Counted from the stretch's first letter, positions 24,401-39,400 are shown. The stretch is DNA of 64,000 nucleotides from Antedon bifida (GCA_963402885.1 OY727103.1:4626501-4690500); one strand, 5' to 3'. The notes: generated by a model not told the origin, from the sequence alone. Numbers and translations: made by a program.

Positions 24401-27400
24401 TCATAGCATTTTTGAAATTCATATTCAATTCATTTTTTTATAAATGTGAATGAGATATTACTATCCCGAATGAGATCTTTTCCAGAGATGACCCCACAAA
24501 ATATGGAAAAAGATCTCATATCAAAGGAGGCGGAGCAGTTAGAAAACTACTCGGCATAGAGGCGTTAATTCCAATAATCCCTAACATGAGGGTTTACTCA
24601 CCTGATAATAATGTATTTCTTCCATACTGGAGGGTGACAAAGTTTGGAAGTTATGCTTGTCTCCTATGAAGAAAGATTTATTAAGTTCTGTTTGTAAAAT
24701 TCGGGTTTTTTTTCAATTTTCCATAATAATAGGACAGTAGAATAAATGTATAGATTATAATTACAATGTAATTTGAAATGGCCTAATATAATAACTATAA
24801 TAAATATTGTCTGTCTGGATTCGATCTAGACTTTTCCTAACTATAGACATAATTAATCATAATACTGTACTTATGTACGGCCATATTGCGTTGAAACACC
24901 GGTTCTCGTCAGATCACCGAAGTTAAGCAACGTTGGGCCCGGTTGCTTTCTGGATGGGAGACCGTCTAGAAATAGCGGCGGGTGCATGGTGTAATGGTAA
25001 TAACGGACTAGCATGTGATAGGCATGGGTTCGAGGTTACCAGTACCATACTAATTGCATCCTTAGGCAAGATGATTTACTCTCATTGCGTCGAGTATGGG
25101 ATCGTCTCCGGTGTGCTGATCTGGTAGGCGCTGCACTGCTGGCTGCCGTGAGTCCGTGGAGGACCTAATCCGAATTTCCTCCGAACTTGAGGACCAGAAT
25201 GCATTAGACATTTGACATGTAGTAGAACATGTTCTGGATACCCATTCTCTGACATTACATTATTTGAATTATTTATTTTTATTTCAAACTGTTTAAAATG
25301 TGATTCCACACAATTAAATGTAACCTATATAACATTCTTGTATATCACGTATAATGTTACTTTTAGTTGGTATTTCTTTCTACAAAGAATTGCTCTTGTT
25401 TTTTAGCTCTTTTTAAAATTGTTTTTTTTTTGCAAGTTTGTTTTATCCAGTTCTATTTTAAGTTATGTTTATAATTTTGTTTAACCTTAAAACAATTACG
25501 ATTAAGATTAAACATCTGAGTAAATATAAAGATTATAATCCAAATTTAATTTGAATGGCCTCATGATAACTATAATAAATTGGAATTACATGTGCCTGCA
25601 TTGAATCTAGACCTTTGCTATATACATGATCAATCAATGTATTACTTTCAGTAGTAGAACTTGTAACATGTTGTTGATAACCACTCTCTGTCATTAAATT
25701 ATTCACTTTGGAAGGTTGTTTGAACAGATTTTCATTAAAGTCGCCCATTATGATACATTTTGTACTTACTTTATGCAACCTTTTTAATAATTTCCTCAAA
25801 TTCTGACAAAATTGTTTAATATCATAGTTCGGAGGTCTATAAATTACTGACACAGCAACTGAAATTGGACATGTTATTAAAAATGAAATTACCTCTATAT
25901 CGTTAATACCTATGTCTAACCTGCTTGAAAATTTGTTCTTGGTATAGACTGCAACTCCACCATGAGCCTGATTTTTTAATTTTAGAGTAAAATCATTTTT
26001 ATTAGAATATGAGTCATATCTTGCTTGGTGATAGAATTTATACGGCTCTATACTAAAGTCAAAAAAATCATCATCCTTATTTAGCCATGTTTCAGTTAGA
26101 CATATGGTAGTAGAATTCATAAACAAATCATTGCACTGAAGATCAGCAAAATGTTGTTTAAGCCCTTGAATGTTATGTAACATTATTGAAAATTCAGAAC
26201 CGGAATCATTAACTTCTTTATCACATTGTATGTATGAATTCATCTTGTTTAAATATTCCTTTATATGAGGATCACAATAAATCAACTTAGAATTAACATG
26301 TTCAATGGTAAGTCCAGATATTGAGGTAACACGACTGAGTGCTACATATGCTTGTCCAGGCGCAAAGGTATTTTTAAGGCAAACCAGTGCTTTATTCATT
26401 GTCATTCCTTGCACTTTATGAACTGTGCATGCATATGCTAATTTGAGTGGGAATTGCTTTCGACTGTATTTTTTTCCAATAGATTCTTGAAACATTTCAA
26501 TTGCCTGAATACCAATGTCATTGTTATCAAATTTCACTTTAATTGATATTGGTTTAGCGTTTTGACTGGGCTTAATTATATCTTCCACATGTCCCATACA
26601 TCCATTTGTTAAGCCTTTTTTAACATCTACATTTTTAATCAACATCACTCTGGCATTAAGTGCAATCCACAAATAATTTAATAAATTAGTTTGACATGAT
26701 TTCCGAGGTTTATCACAAAGTTTGTCTTGTTTCTTGCTGTTTACTAGAGTATCCTCTGCTTCAATGCATATAATATCTAAACATATTTTATGCAACATTT
26801 TTTTATTCCATTCATTAACCTGCTTATTACATGGGTATATATGCACAGCATCTTCACATTGTTCACCTGTTTCACATGATTTTAAGACTGACAAATCTTT
26901 GTCAGACAAGCAATCATTTCTTTCTTTTGTGCGCAATTTGTTTAACAATACAGCAAATTCTTTATCTTCTTTTTGCCTCATGATTTCATCTAACTGCACT
27001 TTTTTAAAGTTATTTACCCATAATGAGTTTTCCAATGTGTTTTTATACAAAGAAGTGCCCCTCACAGGCGGTAACTGATAAAAATCACCAACTGCAATTA
27101 TTGAAATATTACCAAATGCACTATCATTACGTACTTGCTTTATTTGCCGCAATCGTCCGTGGATGTACCAAAGTAACTTTTGATTTACCATTGATATTTC
27201 ATCTATAATAACAATTTGCAATTGACCTAACTGATTACGAAGTGCACTTATTTTTTCTTCTCCAAGTGGTTGATATGGAAGTGAAATATGAATAGGAATA
27301 GACAAAGCACTATGAATGGTATGACCTTTAATATTATATGCTGCAATCCCTGTAGGAGCTAGTTTCAATATTGACATATCATCCGGATTTTCCAACATTT

Positions 27401-30400
27401 TTCCGAGAATACGTGTTGCTTCATTATAAATACAATTTACCAAATGGCTTTTTCCAGTGCCAGCGCCTCCAGTTATAAAAGTGTAAAACGATTCAGGTTG
27501 TTTGCCATTAACTTTATCTAAGCACCATTGCCTTGTCTTATAAAATATTTGTTTTTGTTGTTCATTTAAAGATCGAATCATTTTGTTCAGTTCCGGTCTT
27601 GAAATATTAGATGAGTTACATTCTATTGTAGATGTTTCATTTTTTTTTAGGCCAAAATCTGGAACAAAAAATTCATTTTCTTCATCATCAACGTCTACAT
27701 TTGGCTTTGGATTCTCTAATCTTTCCTTTTCACTTTCCGGACATAATAGACCCCATGCATCTTCTTGTGGTCCAAATTTTGCTAAAACCCCTTCTGCATG
27801 TTTAATAGCATCTGCAGTTTTGTCATACTTTTCCATGTTTTTATCAACTATAACATTTACTTTTTCTAATTTACTGCCACATAATTTGACAGATCCTAGC
27901 TCATAAAATTCTTGATATGTTTGAAATTTCGATGGTTTTAACTGTTTATCTGTTCGAAATGGCAGAAATAACTGCAATATACTCATAAAATATTTTTCAG
28001 ATGCTGTATTCATTGGAAACCGAGGGTACCTTATTATAGCATTGTCAGTCCGTGTTCTTTTTTGGATAAATCCTAATTTTTTTTGTAATTGGAATACGTT
28101 CTTTCTTTGCACGTTTCCTTTCATTTCTGATGTACTTAATATTCTATAATAAGAGCAAAATGTTGCAAGACACATTGTATTAAATTCAGAACTATTTGGT
28201 CGAGCTTTATATTTGTCGAGCTTATTTGGCAACCATGCACTTTGATTATCATCCACTTTGTTTTTAATTACGCTTAGTGGTAAACTCATTCTAACAGGAT
28301 TAGGTCCTACTGGGATAAATTCAACTTTCCTTGAACTTTCTTTCAATCTCAAGCCACAAACACGATAAACACTTTCTTGCGCAGACACTTCTCGATTATT
28401 CATGTACACATGACCAAGTTTACTCAAGCTTTGTCTGGCATTTTCATTACCTTCTTTCACTTCTGATGCTGCATGAGATAAAAGTAAGCCCATTTCCCGT
28501 TCAGATTTCGACATATATCCTATAACGTACGTAACACATGCATATACACTGGTAATATACTGAATATCCATATTAGCATTCCATGCTCTAAGTAAGGAAG
28601 GATTGTATTGATTTACCCACACATCTTGGGGGTTTCTCTTTAAAACAATCTTTTCTTCAGTAGTTATACAATTATTTGCATCCTCATATGCACTCTGAGT
28701 AATATTTAAACTTTGAAAAAGTTCCTTGGCGCTTTGATACGTTTCTTCATTTGTCAAAGCATTTTTTACCGAGGTTAATAATTCTTGCGCTTGTTTATTT
28801 GCATCACCATCATCATTATCATCATCATTGTTTTTATCCACAATTGCAGGTCTCATAACAAATGTTTTTTCAGAAGGCTGTCTCGGGAAGTTAAATCTGC
28901 AATTTGTTCCCTTCTTTTTACACGATTTCGAATGTCTTTTACTGTGAATCTGCACACTGGTAACAATTTCATTCATTTCAGAATCTACAAATTGACGTGG
29001 CACACAACAAGAAATATATTTGTCAATAAATTCAATAACTTTTTTATCTTCATCTTCATTAAAAACAGGGGCATTTTCGACCCATACCAACATATGAACA
29101 TGTGGACTTCCCCTCATTTGAAATTCAATTCTGTAAAAATAATCTGTGACTTTACCAATAGGCTGGGCTTCAGACAAAATAACTTTTTTCAAAAAAGTAT
29201 GAAAGCGTTTGTCAAACATTCTGGCAACAGTTACTGGATTTGATTTTAGCAAATTACATTTGTCTGCCCATTCCAAATCATCTATGTTTCTTTGGTCTCC
29301 TGTTTGACTCAACAATGTCGTCATTATTTCTTTCCAACGGAAGTCAGCACTTGAGAATGAAAGAAAGAATGTTGGTTTTCCAATCTGTCTAACCATTGCT
29401 AATACATCTTTTTGTGTTGCTTGCCAGTAAGGTGGAGTTCCACGTATTTGTTTTAGAAATTTATAACCTTTATCAGATTTTAAAATCTCCTCAATTTTGT
29501 TTATGTTTTTTAAATCAGATACAGTTACTTTACTAAAATCATCCTTTTTACTTGACCCTTTTCGCAACGCTATGGAAATACTTGATAAAATTTGTTGAAG
29601 TTCATATATAGATTGGGCATAAAATATAAATTCTGTATTTTTTGCAAACCTGTTATCTACATGCATCAATCTATTGTGTAAATATCGTCCAAGTGTTATC
29701 TTAACATCTCTTGTATCATGGAATGTTGGTTGACCTGTTGGAAATAGTACTGGAAAAGATTTTGCTTCATTGTTTTCATTACTTAATAATGCAATAGGAC
29801 TATTATTTTCACATGGTGCACAACAAATTATATCACGAAAATATTCATCAACTAAATTTTGTCGCCTGTCAACAGGTTGTAGACTTGTATCAAACGCAAC
29901 ACCACATAATCGATCTTCTTCATCTTCTTCTTCATTGTTTTCTACACATGTTTGTTGATTAGTAGTTGTACTTTCAATGTTTTCTTTAGACAAATAATTG
30001 TGCCAATTTTGATCAATTGCTACGTCAAAATACCATTTGTTATGATCTTGTAAATATTCAAGTGCTTCAATAACATTGGCTGTGTTAACAAATTTATATT
30101 TATAATAACCTTTGTACGACAATTTTCGCTTCAATTTTACGGATATTAACTGATCATCAGCCTCTGGTCTAGGCAGAATTTTTACAGTTTCAATAGTATT
30201 TGATGGTACGCATACAACTGGTCCATGTATTCCATGCTGTCCACCTTTGGGTAAATTCATTAATTTCATAAAAGGAATATTTAATCCAATCAGATGTTGC
30301 TCTAAATTATTTAAACAATTTAGCTCAGGAGGAATATCTTGTAGTTCTAAATTGTTTGAATTGGCTTCTGCAGGGACTTTTCCTTTCAGCAATTTCTTGT

Positions 30401-33400
30401 GACATGTGAAACAAATCCATAATTTGCATCTTGGTGATTTGGTAAATTGACAAGGATTATTACATTCATTGTTGCAAATATGTAAATATTTTTCATTTAT
30501 ACATGTCCTATACTCGTACTTAGCTTTCGTGCATTTGACAACTTGATTTTTGAATAACATTTTAAAGCATACGCAACAAACATATTCAGGACCATGAGAT
30601 GTTGATTCTCTGAAGTTTTGCAAAACAAATTCAAAATTACGCTTTTTTGCTATCCATATTTTACGATGCCTCATGTTTTTTTGTACAACATTTTTTCGGA
30701 AAAGTGAATCACCGTGATATTTTTCGGTAAATTTTTGATTACAATTTTTTTTAAATTTTGGATCCCCTTGGTATTTGTCGTTAAACCTTTGCTTACAACT
30801 TTGACGAAATTTTAAATCAATACGGTATTTCTCTCCTAATGCTTTCTTCAAAATACTTCGATACTTTATTTTCAAGTTTTGTCTGAATGTTGAATTATTG
30901 CGATACTTTGCTGCTAGTTTTTGACTCAGGTTTTGTCTGAATGTTGAATTATTGCGATACTTTGATGCTAGTTTTTGACTCAGGTTTTGTCTGAATGTTG
31001 AATTATTGTGATACTTTGATGCTAGTTTTTGACTCAGGTTTTGTCTGAATTTTGAATTATTGCGATACTTTGATGCTAGTTTTTGACTCAGGTTTTGTCT
31101 AAATTGTAAATTATTCCTATACTTTTGTGCCATATTTTGTTTATTGTTATGTTTAAAGTTTTGTCTAAATATTAAATCAGTATGATATCTATTTTTTCTT
31201 TTCTCTTTTAAATTTTGCCTAAACCTTTCATTCAATCTATAATATTGCACACTTTTAGCTTTCTTGGTTGTTCGATAATCCAAATTAATGTTGTCATTTA
31301 GTTTTATCTCACTTCGTACTTTAAGATTATAATTTGGTTCACACCTGTACGCCTTCTGTTGTCTTTCTCGATTTTCCTTTCTTTTAGAAAATTTATAAAT
31401 GTCATCAGCATATTTTATTCTCTGTGCCTCTTTAACTTTACGTATCTTTTCTTCTCTGTATACAGGATCATTTTGATATTTCTTTCGTTGTACCTCCGCT
31501 TTATTATGTTTCTCTTCCTTCGTCGTACTGTCATTTGAACGTTTTATCCTCATTCGCCATTTGTTTTCAAGTCGTTTATTTCTTTCAGTTGTTGTTTTAT
31601 TATCTCTTATTGTCTTTATTTTGTTTGAACAACTTCCTTCAACATTTTTACTCCGTTTCTGTTTGGGTCCTATAGCATCTTCAAGTATTTCATGACTTAT
31701 TTCTTTTCTTTTTCGTGTATTGTTATGTTTTGTCAAATTATTTTTCATAACACCAGGGTCTACACTTATTTCCGAGGAGCTATCCACATCATCACAATCC
31801 ACAATTTTTATTGTTTCCGGAACATAATTTAAATTGACATCAACAGACTCCACTACATTGAAATGCACATTTCTGGTGTACAGAATATACATACCGTTGT
31901 CAGTTGTAACCTCATTAATTTTTCCAGGGTTTTTTGCAGAAAACATTTGCCAAGTCAAAAGCTGATCATTGAAGGAATAAATATCTGTATTAAGCAAGTT
32001 TGCCATTGCACTTATTTCAGTATTAGAAGCCCATGTTCCATTATCCATTACTCTCTTTTTAATCACATATTCCATAACTGTTCTATATTCAAAACTTAAT
32101 GTACTACTAAACAAGTCATCAGTTTCCAATAAATGATTACCAATTGCTTTTCTTAAAATTAAATGATTATTTTCAGTCCCAGAAATAATGTATGAAATTG
32201 CACGATAAAAACAATTACCATCACCCGTTATATTCTTAATTTGACAAGGATGTCCAATATGACTTGCTCGATTAATACCACCATTTCTACCGGTATGTTC
32301 ACAATTAATGCCAACTTTATGACACATACTTTTCCTTTGTGCTTCTAAAATTGGGATAAATTTAAAATTCTTGTCAGGTCTCTCTCCATACTGAACATTA
32401 ACAATTTCAATTTCGTCATCAGTTTGACATCCTTTACTTGTTGAAACATCATCTTTTTTATTACTATGTTTGTTGTCTTTAATTGTAGAATCAATATTTT
32501 TGTCAGGTAATGTTTTGCTACATTTAAACTGGGAAGATGTACCCGGTGCATCCACATCGCAATTTTCAGAGTTGTTTTGTTCACAATTATCATCTAACGT
32601 GACAGAAGAAGAGGAACATAAAAACATAGATTCATTTTGAACATTTACACCAGTCAGTTCAAACTTTGTGTCATGTAAATTACAATTCATTGATCTTGCT
32701 AACTTTAGACAATAACTGTATACACCTTGCCAAGATGTACTATAAAGTAAAATGCTCTTTCCATGTTCACTAACACAACCAACACGATCTCTTGCATGTG
32801 GATCAAATATAAGGAAACCATTTACACGTTTAATAATAGCAAATGTACTTCTGTTAAAATTCATGAAACACGCATCATGTTGATGTAATTCTTGTTCAAG
32901 AGCTTGATTTAATGACAAGGCTCCATATTCAGCCATCATTTCAAGATTCCCATCTATTATGCCAAACACTGATTCTTTGGGAGATATTACAAATGTGCTA
33001 TCTAACATATCCAATTTTGTCGGCAGTTCAGAAATCATCAGAAGATCCTCATCCATAGTGGAATCTTTTTGGATATAATAGTACAACTCATTTCCAAGTG
33101 TCAATATTGTGTCAAGATCATTTTTATAAAATTCATTTCCATTCCTCTTAGTTGAATAAAGAATAGCTACAAGACTATTTGCAACACACTGTTTACCACG
33201 TGCAAAGCCGAATCTAGGATTCCCTTGATTAAAATTACCCTGTGCTATAGTTTTATTATTGTTACATGGGTTTACAACACTATTGTATTCCTTAAATGAC
33301 GCAACATCTTTAGTATCATCATTAGATATTTTGCATGCATTGGTTGATTCTTTAACATCGACACTGTTATCATCATTTATATCATATTGTTTAAATTCAT

Positions 33401-36400
33401 TTCTAGGTCGTGTATTCTGCTTAATTGTTCCATTGGATATTTTTGTTTCTTCCGCATCAATTATTAATACTTCATGATCTGTAACATCACAACTACTATC
33501 TAATCTTAGTTGATACAGTTTGCTATTACTCTTTGGTTCATCACTAGCTGCTGTGTAAACGTTGTCTTCATTACATTTTTTTTTTGAATTATCATCATTA
33601 CCCAAGTGATCTGAAATAATATTTTTACTAATGTCTTCTTCCATTTTATTGTTTTCGTTCTTCTCTTGTGATTCTTTTTTTTTTGACCTTTTGACAAAAC
33701 GACCTTTTTTGCGCGCCTGCTTAATGTTAAAACCGCCACCAGAAAGTTGTTGTATTGTGTTCGTTATTGTTTTCATTTCTAAAGCATCACTCGTAGGGCT
33801 ATTTACATCAACGCTTACTTTTTCATCAAGTATTCTTTGTGAATTTTCTCTATCCACATTTTTATTCAGTTTCTTGTTTCGTTTTTCATAGAAATCTTTG
33901 ACAGCTTTACCAATATATGTTACACCTACTTCAATAATTATACCATTTATAACACGCTTTCTTCTGTTCTTATTTCCTCTTTTTTTATTTCCTTTTTTTC
34001 TGTTATTGGTACTTTTCCGTGATTTTACCTTAATCCATTCTCTACCAAGTAAATTTTCACTTTCTGTTTGTTGACATTGTGAGTTGGTGTTAGTCTTTGT
34101 TATATTCCGTTGGTTGGATTTCCAATTCCGTTCATTTTGCGTAAATTCTTTAAAGTTAGCGTTAGATTCATCATGTTCTAGAATCATATACCTATTAAAA
34201 TGACACGTAATACCTATCTCACCTAACATATTATTTGCAAAATTACTATTTCCACACATTGAACAGATCCAAATTACTCTTGAATCACAGAGTTTGCCTT
34301 CAAACATTTGTCTTACACATGTCACATGGTAAAATTTACTGCAACAATCACATGACACATAATTTTCGTCTGCTGTATATTCAATATTACATAGGCCACA
34401 TTTCTTAAACTCAGAGGCGGCCGCTGTACAAGAAGAAACATTTACGATATCATCAACTATTTCCTTAATGAATTCACAAATGTCATTACGTGGATCTTTT
34501 TTGTCCATTGTGAGAGTGCTTACGTCCTTGACATTTGTAGATAAACAGCATTGATCGGGTACATCTGTAACCTCTGTTGTATATATAATGCTGTTATTGA
34601 CATTACCAGGTGTGTTGTCATTGTTGTACTCTTTACTTGTAACGTCTGTATGGTTCTTACATAAACACCACATCATTAACAACAACATTAAAAACAACAT
34701 AGTAACAACAACAGTTATCAATTGTGTATCCATTATGTATAATAAACAAGTCAAATTCTATAACAATTACTAATTTATTTATTCTGTAAAATGCTACAAA
34801 AAACCGTTACGTATGGCTACAAAAGATAGTTCACTTGTTCTAAAAATTAGTTCACTGTTCTAAAAATTAGTTCACTGTTCTAAAAATTAGTTCACTTGTT
34901 CGGAAAATTAGTTCACTGTTCTAAAAATTAGTTCACTTGTTCTAAAAATTAGTTCACTTGTTCTGAAAATTAGTTCACTTGTTCTGAAAATTAGTTTTCT
35001 TGTTCTGAAAATTAGTTTTCTTGTTCTGAAAATTAGTTTTCTTGTTCTGAAAATTAGTTTTCTTGTTCTGAAAATTAGTTTTCTTGTTCTGAAAATTAGT
35101 TTTCTTGTTCTGAAAATTAGTTTTCTTGTTCTGAAAATTAGTTTTCTTGTTCTGAAAATTAGTTTTCTTGTTCTGAAAATTAGTTTTCTTGTTCTGAAAA
35201 TTAGTTTTCTTGTTCTGAAAATTAGTTCACTCTTTCTATAGTTTGTTCACTTTTCTATGTTCACTTTTCTATGTTCACTTTTCTATGTTCACTTTTCTTT
35301 GTTCACTTTTCTATGTTCACTTTTCTATGTTCACTTTTCTATGTTCACTTTTCTATGTTCACTTTTCTATGTTCACTTTTCTGTGTTCACTTTTCTATGT
35401 TCACTTTTCTTTGTTCACTTTTCTATGTTCACTTTTTCTATGTTCACTTTTTCTGTGTTCACTTTTTCTGTGTTCACTTTTCTTTGTTCAATTTTTCTTT
35501 GTTCACTTTGTCTGTCTTCACTTGTACTGTATTTACTTGTATGAACTTGTAATGTATTAACTTGTAATTAATTTGTATGTATGTTTTTGTTGTGTTTATT
35601 TTCTATATTTTGTTGGCTTTAATTGTGTTTATTTGTGCTGTGTCTTCCAAAGTTTGGCAGATCGGGTTTTCAAAACTGAAAAATAAAATGAAAACAATAA
35701 TCAATTTGGTTTATTTAACATTGTGAAAGTGACAATCCAAGCCATTGTTTGTGGTTGTATCAATTGAAGGGTGTCCAGTGGGCAAGTGGCCAACCATATG
35801 TGTTATGTTAATGAGGGTGTAGGTTGCTTAGGATCACGTAAACATAAAAGGTTTACTTTGAAGCCTAAAGTTGGCTGACCACCAATAGAAATGGTAGTTG
35901 TACCATGGCTTACTTAGAAGGTTATTAGTACAGTAGTAATCCCAGTAATTGAGCTATAGCTATAGCTTCACTTGTTACACAGGCATCTCTTTGGTAAGCA
36001 CTTGAGACTTGTTTTATTTATTTCATATAGGTTTATTATTATTACACAACACACAATTATTTATATTGTATTGTTTTATCATGACAATTTCAGATGTAAG
36101 GTATACAGTGTATAATAGATACCGTAGATATTATTCTGTATTTATTGTTTATTTGTTATAATAAATCGAATTGATGTCCCCATTCGCAAGATACAAACGT
36201 TATACATAGGTTTAGAATATTGAATTCAGTTTATTTAATAACTACTTTAAGCATGGTCCTATAATCAAGAGTCACAATGATTTATAGCTTGCATGACTAA
36301 TTGACCTTCGGCCATTTACCTACAGGCGATAATTATATACTGTAAAAGGTAAACTGCAGTAAGGAATTGGTAATTAGAAAGAAATTTGGCCTTTGCAAAT

Positions 36401-39400
36401 ATGGGACTTATGCAAAGTTAGCTAAAGGTCAAGTTGCCTTTATTTCGTACACTTACCGTATCAAACTTCCGTTGCACAAATCACACACCTGCAAGGGAAA
36501 AAGAACAGAATAATAAGATGTTTCCGTTCAAACTAATTTTTCATAGGCAAATACAATGCACCAGTCCCTAATGATGTACCTCACCTACAGTATATAAACC
36601 ACCTTCATAAAACAATGTTGAAATATGATAATTAAATCTGAAGTACCATTTTCATTATGACCAAAGAAACTAAAGGGTCTTATAAACGCCACATCTTCCC
36701 TCCTCCATTTTTGATGTTATTGGCATTTAACACTCCATGCATACCTAATAAATATAGGATTCTCCTGTTTACAAATAATAGGCAGCACAGGAAGTCCCGG
36801 TGTTTTGCAGCTGTGATAAGGTAACAACGCTGAGCGCTTATTTTGATGTAGTCTTTGACATGTGGTCTTGAAAAACAAATCGATACACCAAAGGGTGTAG
36901 TAATTCAATAGAAATGCTCAACTAGTAGGCCTAGTTTGGTGAATTAGGTGCAGTAAGTAGTTCAGTATGCAAATGATGATGTTTGATTTTGACTTTCTAC
37001 TAAGCACCTTGGTATTTAGGCTTTGAAAGCCCTATGTATGACTTTACAGTTCACCGCTAATAAACGCTCCTTTATTTTAATTTTAAAATGCTACAGGCTG
37101 TGAACCATACTAATATTACCGTACCTTTCTACTGTAATCACAATAACGTTCAGTCGTCCCAGGTACACTAATCAAACATTGTACCTTTCTACTGTAATCA
37201 CAATAACGTACAGTCGTCCCAAGTACACTAATCAAACATTAACAACTGCAAATGAAAAACAACAGAATTGTAAGGTTTAACGTAACCAAAGTTAATAGCC
37301 AAATATAATGTCAACAATCCCCAATGGTCAAATGCAACTGAAAAAAAACTCAATAATAATATTAGTTGAAAACAAAGCCACCAGTCTCACGATGGGACTG
37401 GAGTAGCACAATAATATCAATAAATTTTATGTACCACCTTTATGTACCATGCCATAGGCCTCATCATTTACAATGTGGAGGTGTTCTATAAATAGTAAGT
37501 TTAGCTATTTATCGTCAATTGTTATCGTGGTCTAAGAAGTTTCAAAATTACAGTAATGCCAGTGTGTATTATGTTATTCATTATTTTGATCATTAGAGCA
37601 ACATCATAATACTATAATAGTCCTATACATACAAGTACTTTTAGTACATTTATCATATTCGCCTTTTACTAAGTGCCACCAAAAATCTGAAGCAAACTTT
37701 AAAATAACTGAAATATTTTACAGGCTCAAAAGAAAGATTAAAAAGGCCCGTCAGGTAGAGCCTGTTTGACGAGAATTACTTTACGATACATTGGTCTGTT
37801 GCTATCTTAAACATGCCATATGATCTGATGTTATGTTTTAACAGTAACATGCATTCCTCGTACAAAATGTCAGAAATTGTAGATAAAGGGAAGTTTTAAG
37901 AATGACTAATTTGTTGAATTCTTACACTTACAGGATTGTAACTGCTGTAAACTTCTTTTTTTGATGTCAGAAATACAACAACTGAAAGACAATACATTTA
38001 ACAACTTGTAAATAATGCATAAAAAACAATCATACTAATGCAACATGGTAAACTATAGGAAGGAATTGGTACTTTGAAAAAAATTTCACCTTTGCAAGTT
38101 ATTCAAAGTCAGCTTAGGCAAAGTTGACTGTATATCTCTGAAACTCACTGTACTATCAACATACAGTGATTCCACTGCACCAATCAAACAACTGCAAGGG
38201 AAAAACAACAGAATAATAAGGTGTATCGGTTCAAACACATTTAAAATAACCAAATACAATGCACCAGCAGCGCTACAAATTGCTAATACCACACGCTTCT
38301 CAAACAAAATTTGAAGAACTAAGGAATTTTCTCAAAATGACAAAACAGACTTAGGTAATGTGCCATTTCATTACAATCTACATTTTCTCACACAGTGGAA
38401 TTGAATGCTTAATTAAGTCTATACAAATAATTAAAACACTCAATTCTTATATAATTGTAAATCTGTGATACAACATTTACTTACACTATTTAGATAGTAC
38501 CAAATAAAAAAAACTACTTCTGATTTAGCAGTAATGCTAGCAGGCAGCAAGCAGGCAATCAATTACTACTTCGTACAATCTACAGTAAAAGAAAAATAAC
38601 CAAACTATTGCACGTATCAGTTCATTTAATACTTTATGGTATTTCAACCACAAGTGGTAAAAACATGTAAAATTTTTATATCTCACTTGCCAATAAGAAG
38701 ACAAATATTGTTTGCATTGTATTCAAACCACAAGTGGCAAAATATTTAAAAATCGTATCCTATACTTATTACTACAAGATATAAAAAGACAAAACAAAAA
38801 TATTTTGTTGGTATTGTATTCAACAAGACATCAACATTACAAAATTAATAAAGCCTAGCAGAGTACAAGCTAAACATACTACTACATAGTACAGACAGGC
38901 TATTAATACAGTGTAGCATAGACAAAATTACAAGACACATCTTTTACATCCAATTATTAATATGATGACGTCATCAAATTGATAAGATAAGAATTTTAGA
39001 AGATAATTATCTAAATAATTACATTATTGCAAATTTGAAGAATTTTGGGCACGTAAAAGTGTGATGCCCTTTCGTTTAAACGTAATGAATGCAGAGTACA
39101 AGCTAGGCATACTACTACATAGTACAGACAGGCTAGTTAGAACTACTAACATACTAGTAGTATACTACTAGCCTGGGTGCAGAACAGTTAATATACACAT
39201 TTGCGGGAAAAAAGTATAGGAAAATTTTTTTTTTGGTTTTCTGATAGAGTATACAATATAGAATGTCAGAAAAAAAATCCCCATCCCAGGGTCTTGGGGA
39301 AAATTTTTTACGGCACTTTTACATTTTGGCCTATATAACACACACAAATTCCTATTAACACACACAAATACCTATATATAGGGGATAGGAAAAATCAATT

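Larger units (their letters stand above)
25515..35520 (-). mobile_element. Autonomous Helentron (Helitron2-type), about 10 kb
   Basis: One intact reading frame plus upstream minisatellites, antisense within intron 2 of gene 1. The Rep-helicase-endonuclease order with OTU-type protease is the hallmark of Helentrons. Exact termini were not found; the limits given are the outermost parts I can attach (homology with the relic at 25515, minisatellite at 35520). Confidence 0.75.

Noticed and set aside
24472-24515. 3' terminal hairpin of the Helentron
   Set aside because: An imperfect stem exists, but no CTRR-like end or matching subterminal repeat upstream of the reading frame could be linked to it.
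24875-24985. Functional 5S rRNA gene
   Set aside because: Several conserved positions differ, there is no T-run terminator after it, and the sequence continues into a tRNA-like and SINE-type body.
26722-33891. Plus-strand open frames of 60-152 codons opposite the Helentron
   Set aside because: They are shadows of the strongly supported minus-strand reading frame.
35243-35560. Three overlapping open frames of 93-105 codons (MFTFLCSLFYVHFS-type)
   Set aside because: They are produced by the 14-bp minisatellite, whose unit has no stop in this direction; all three frames are open for the same reason.
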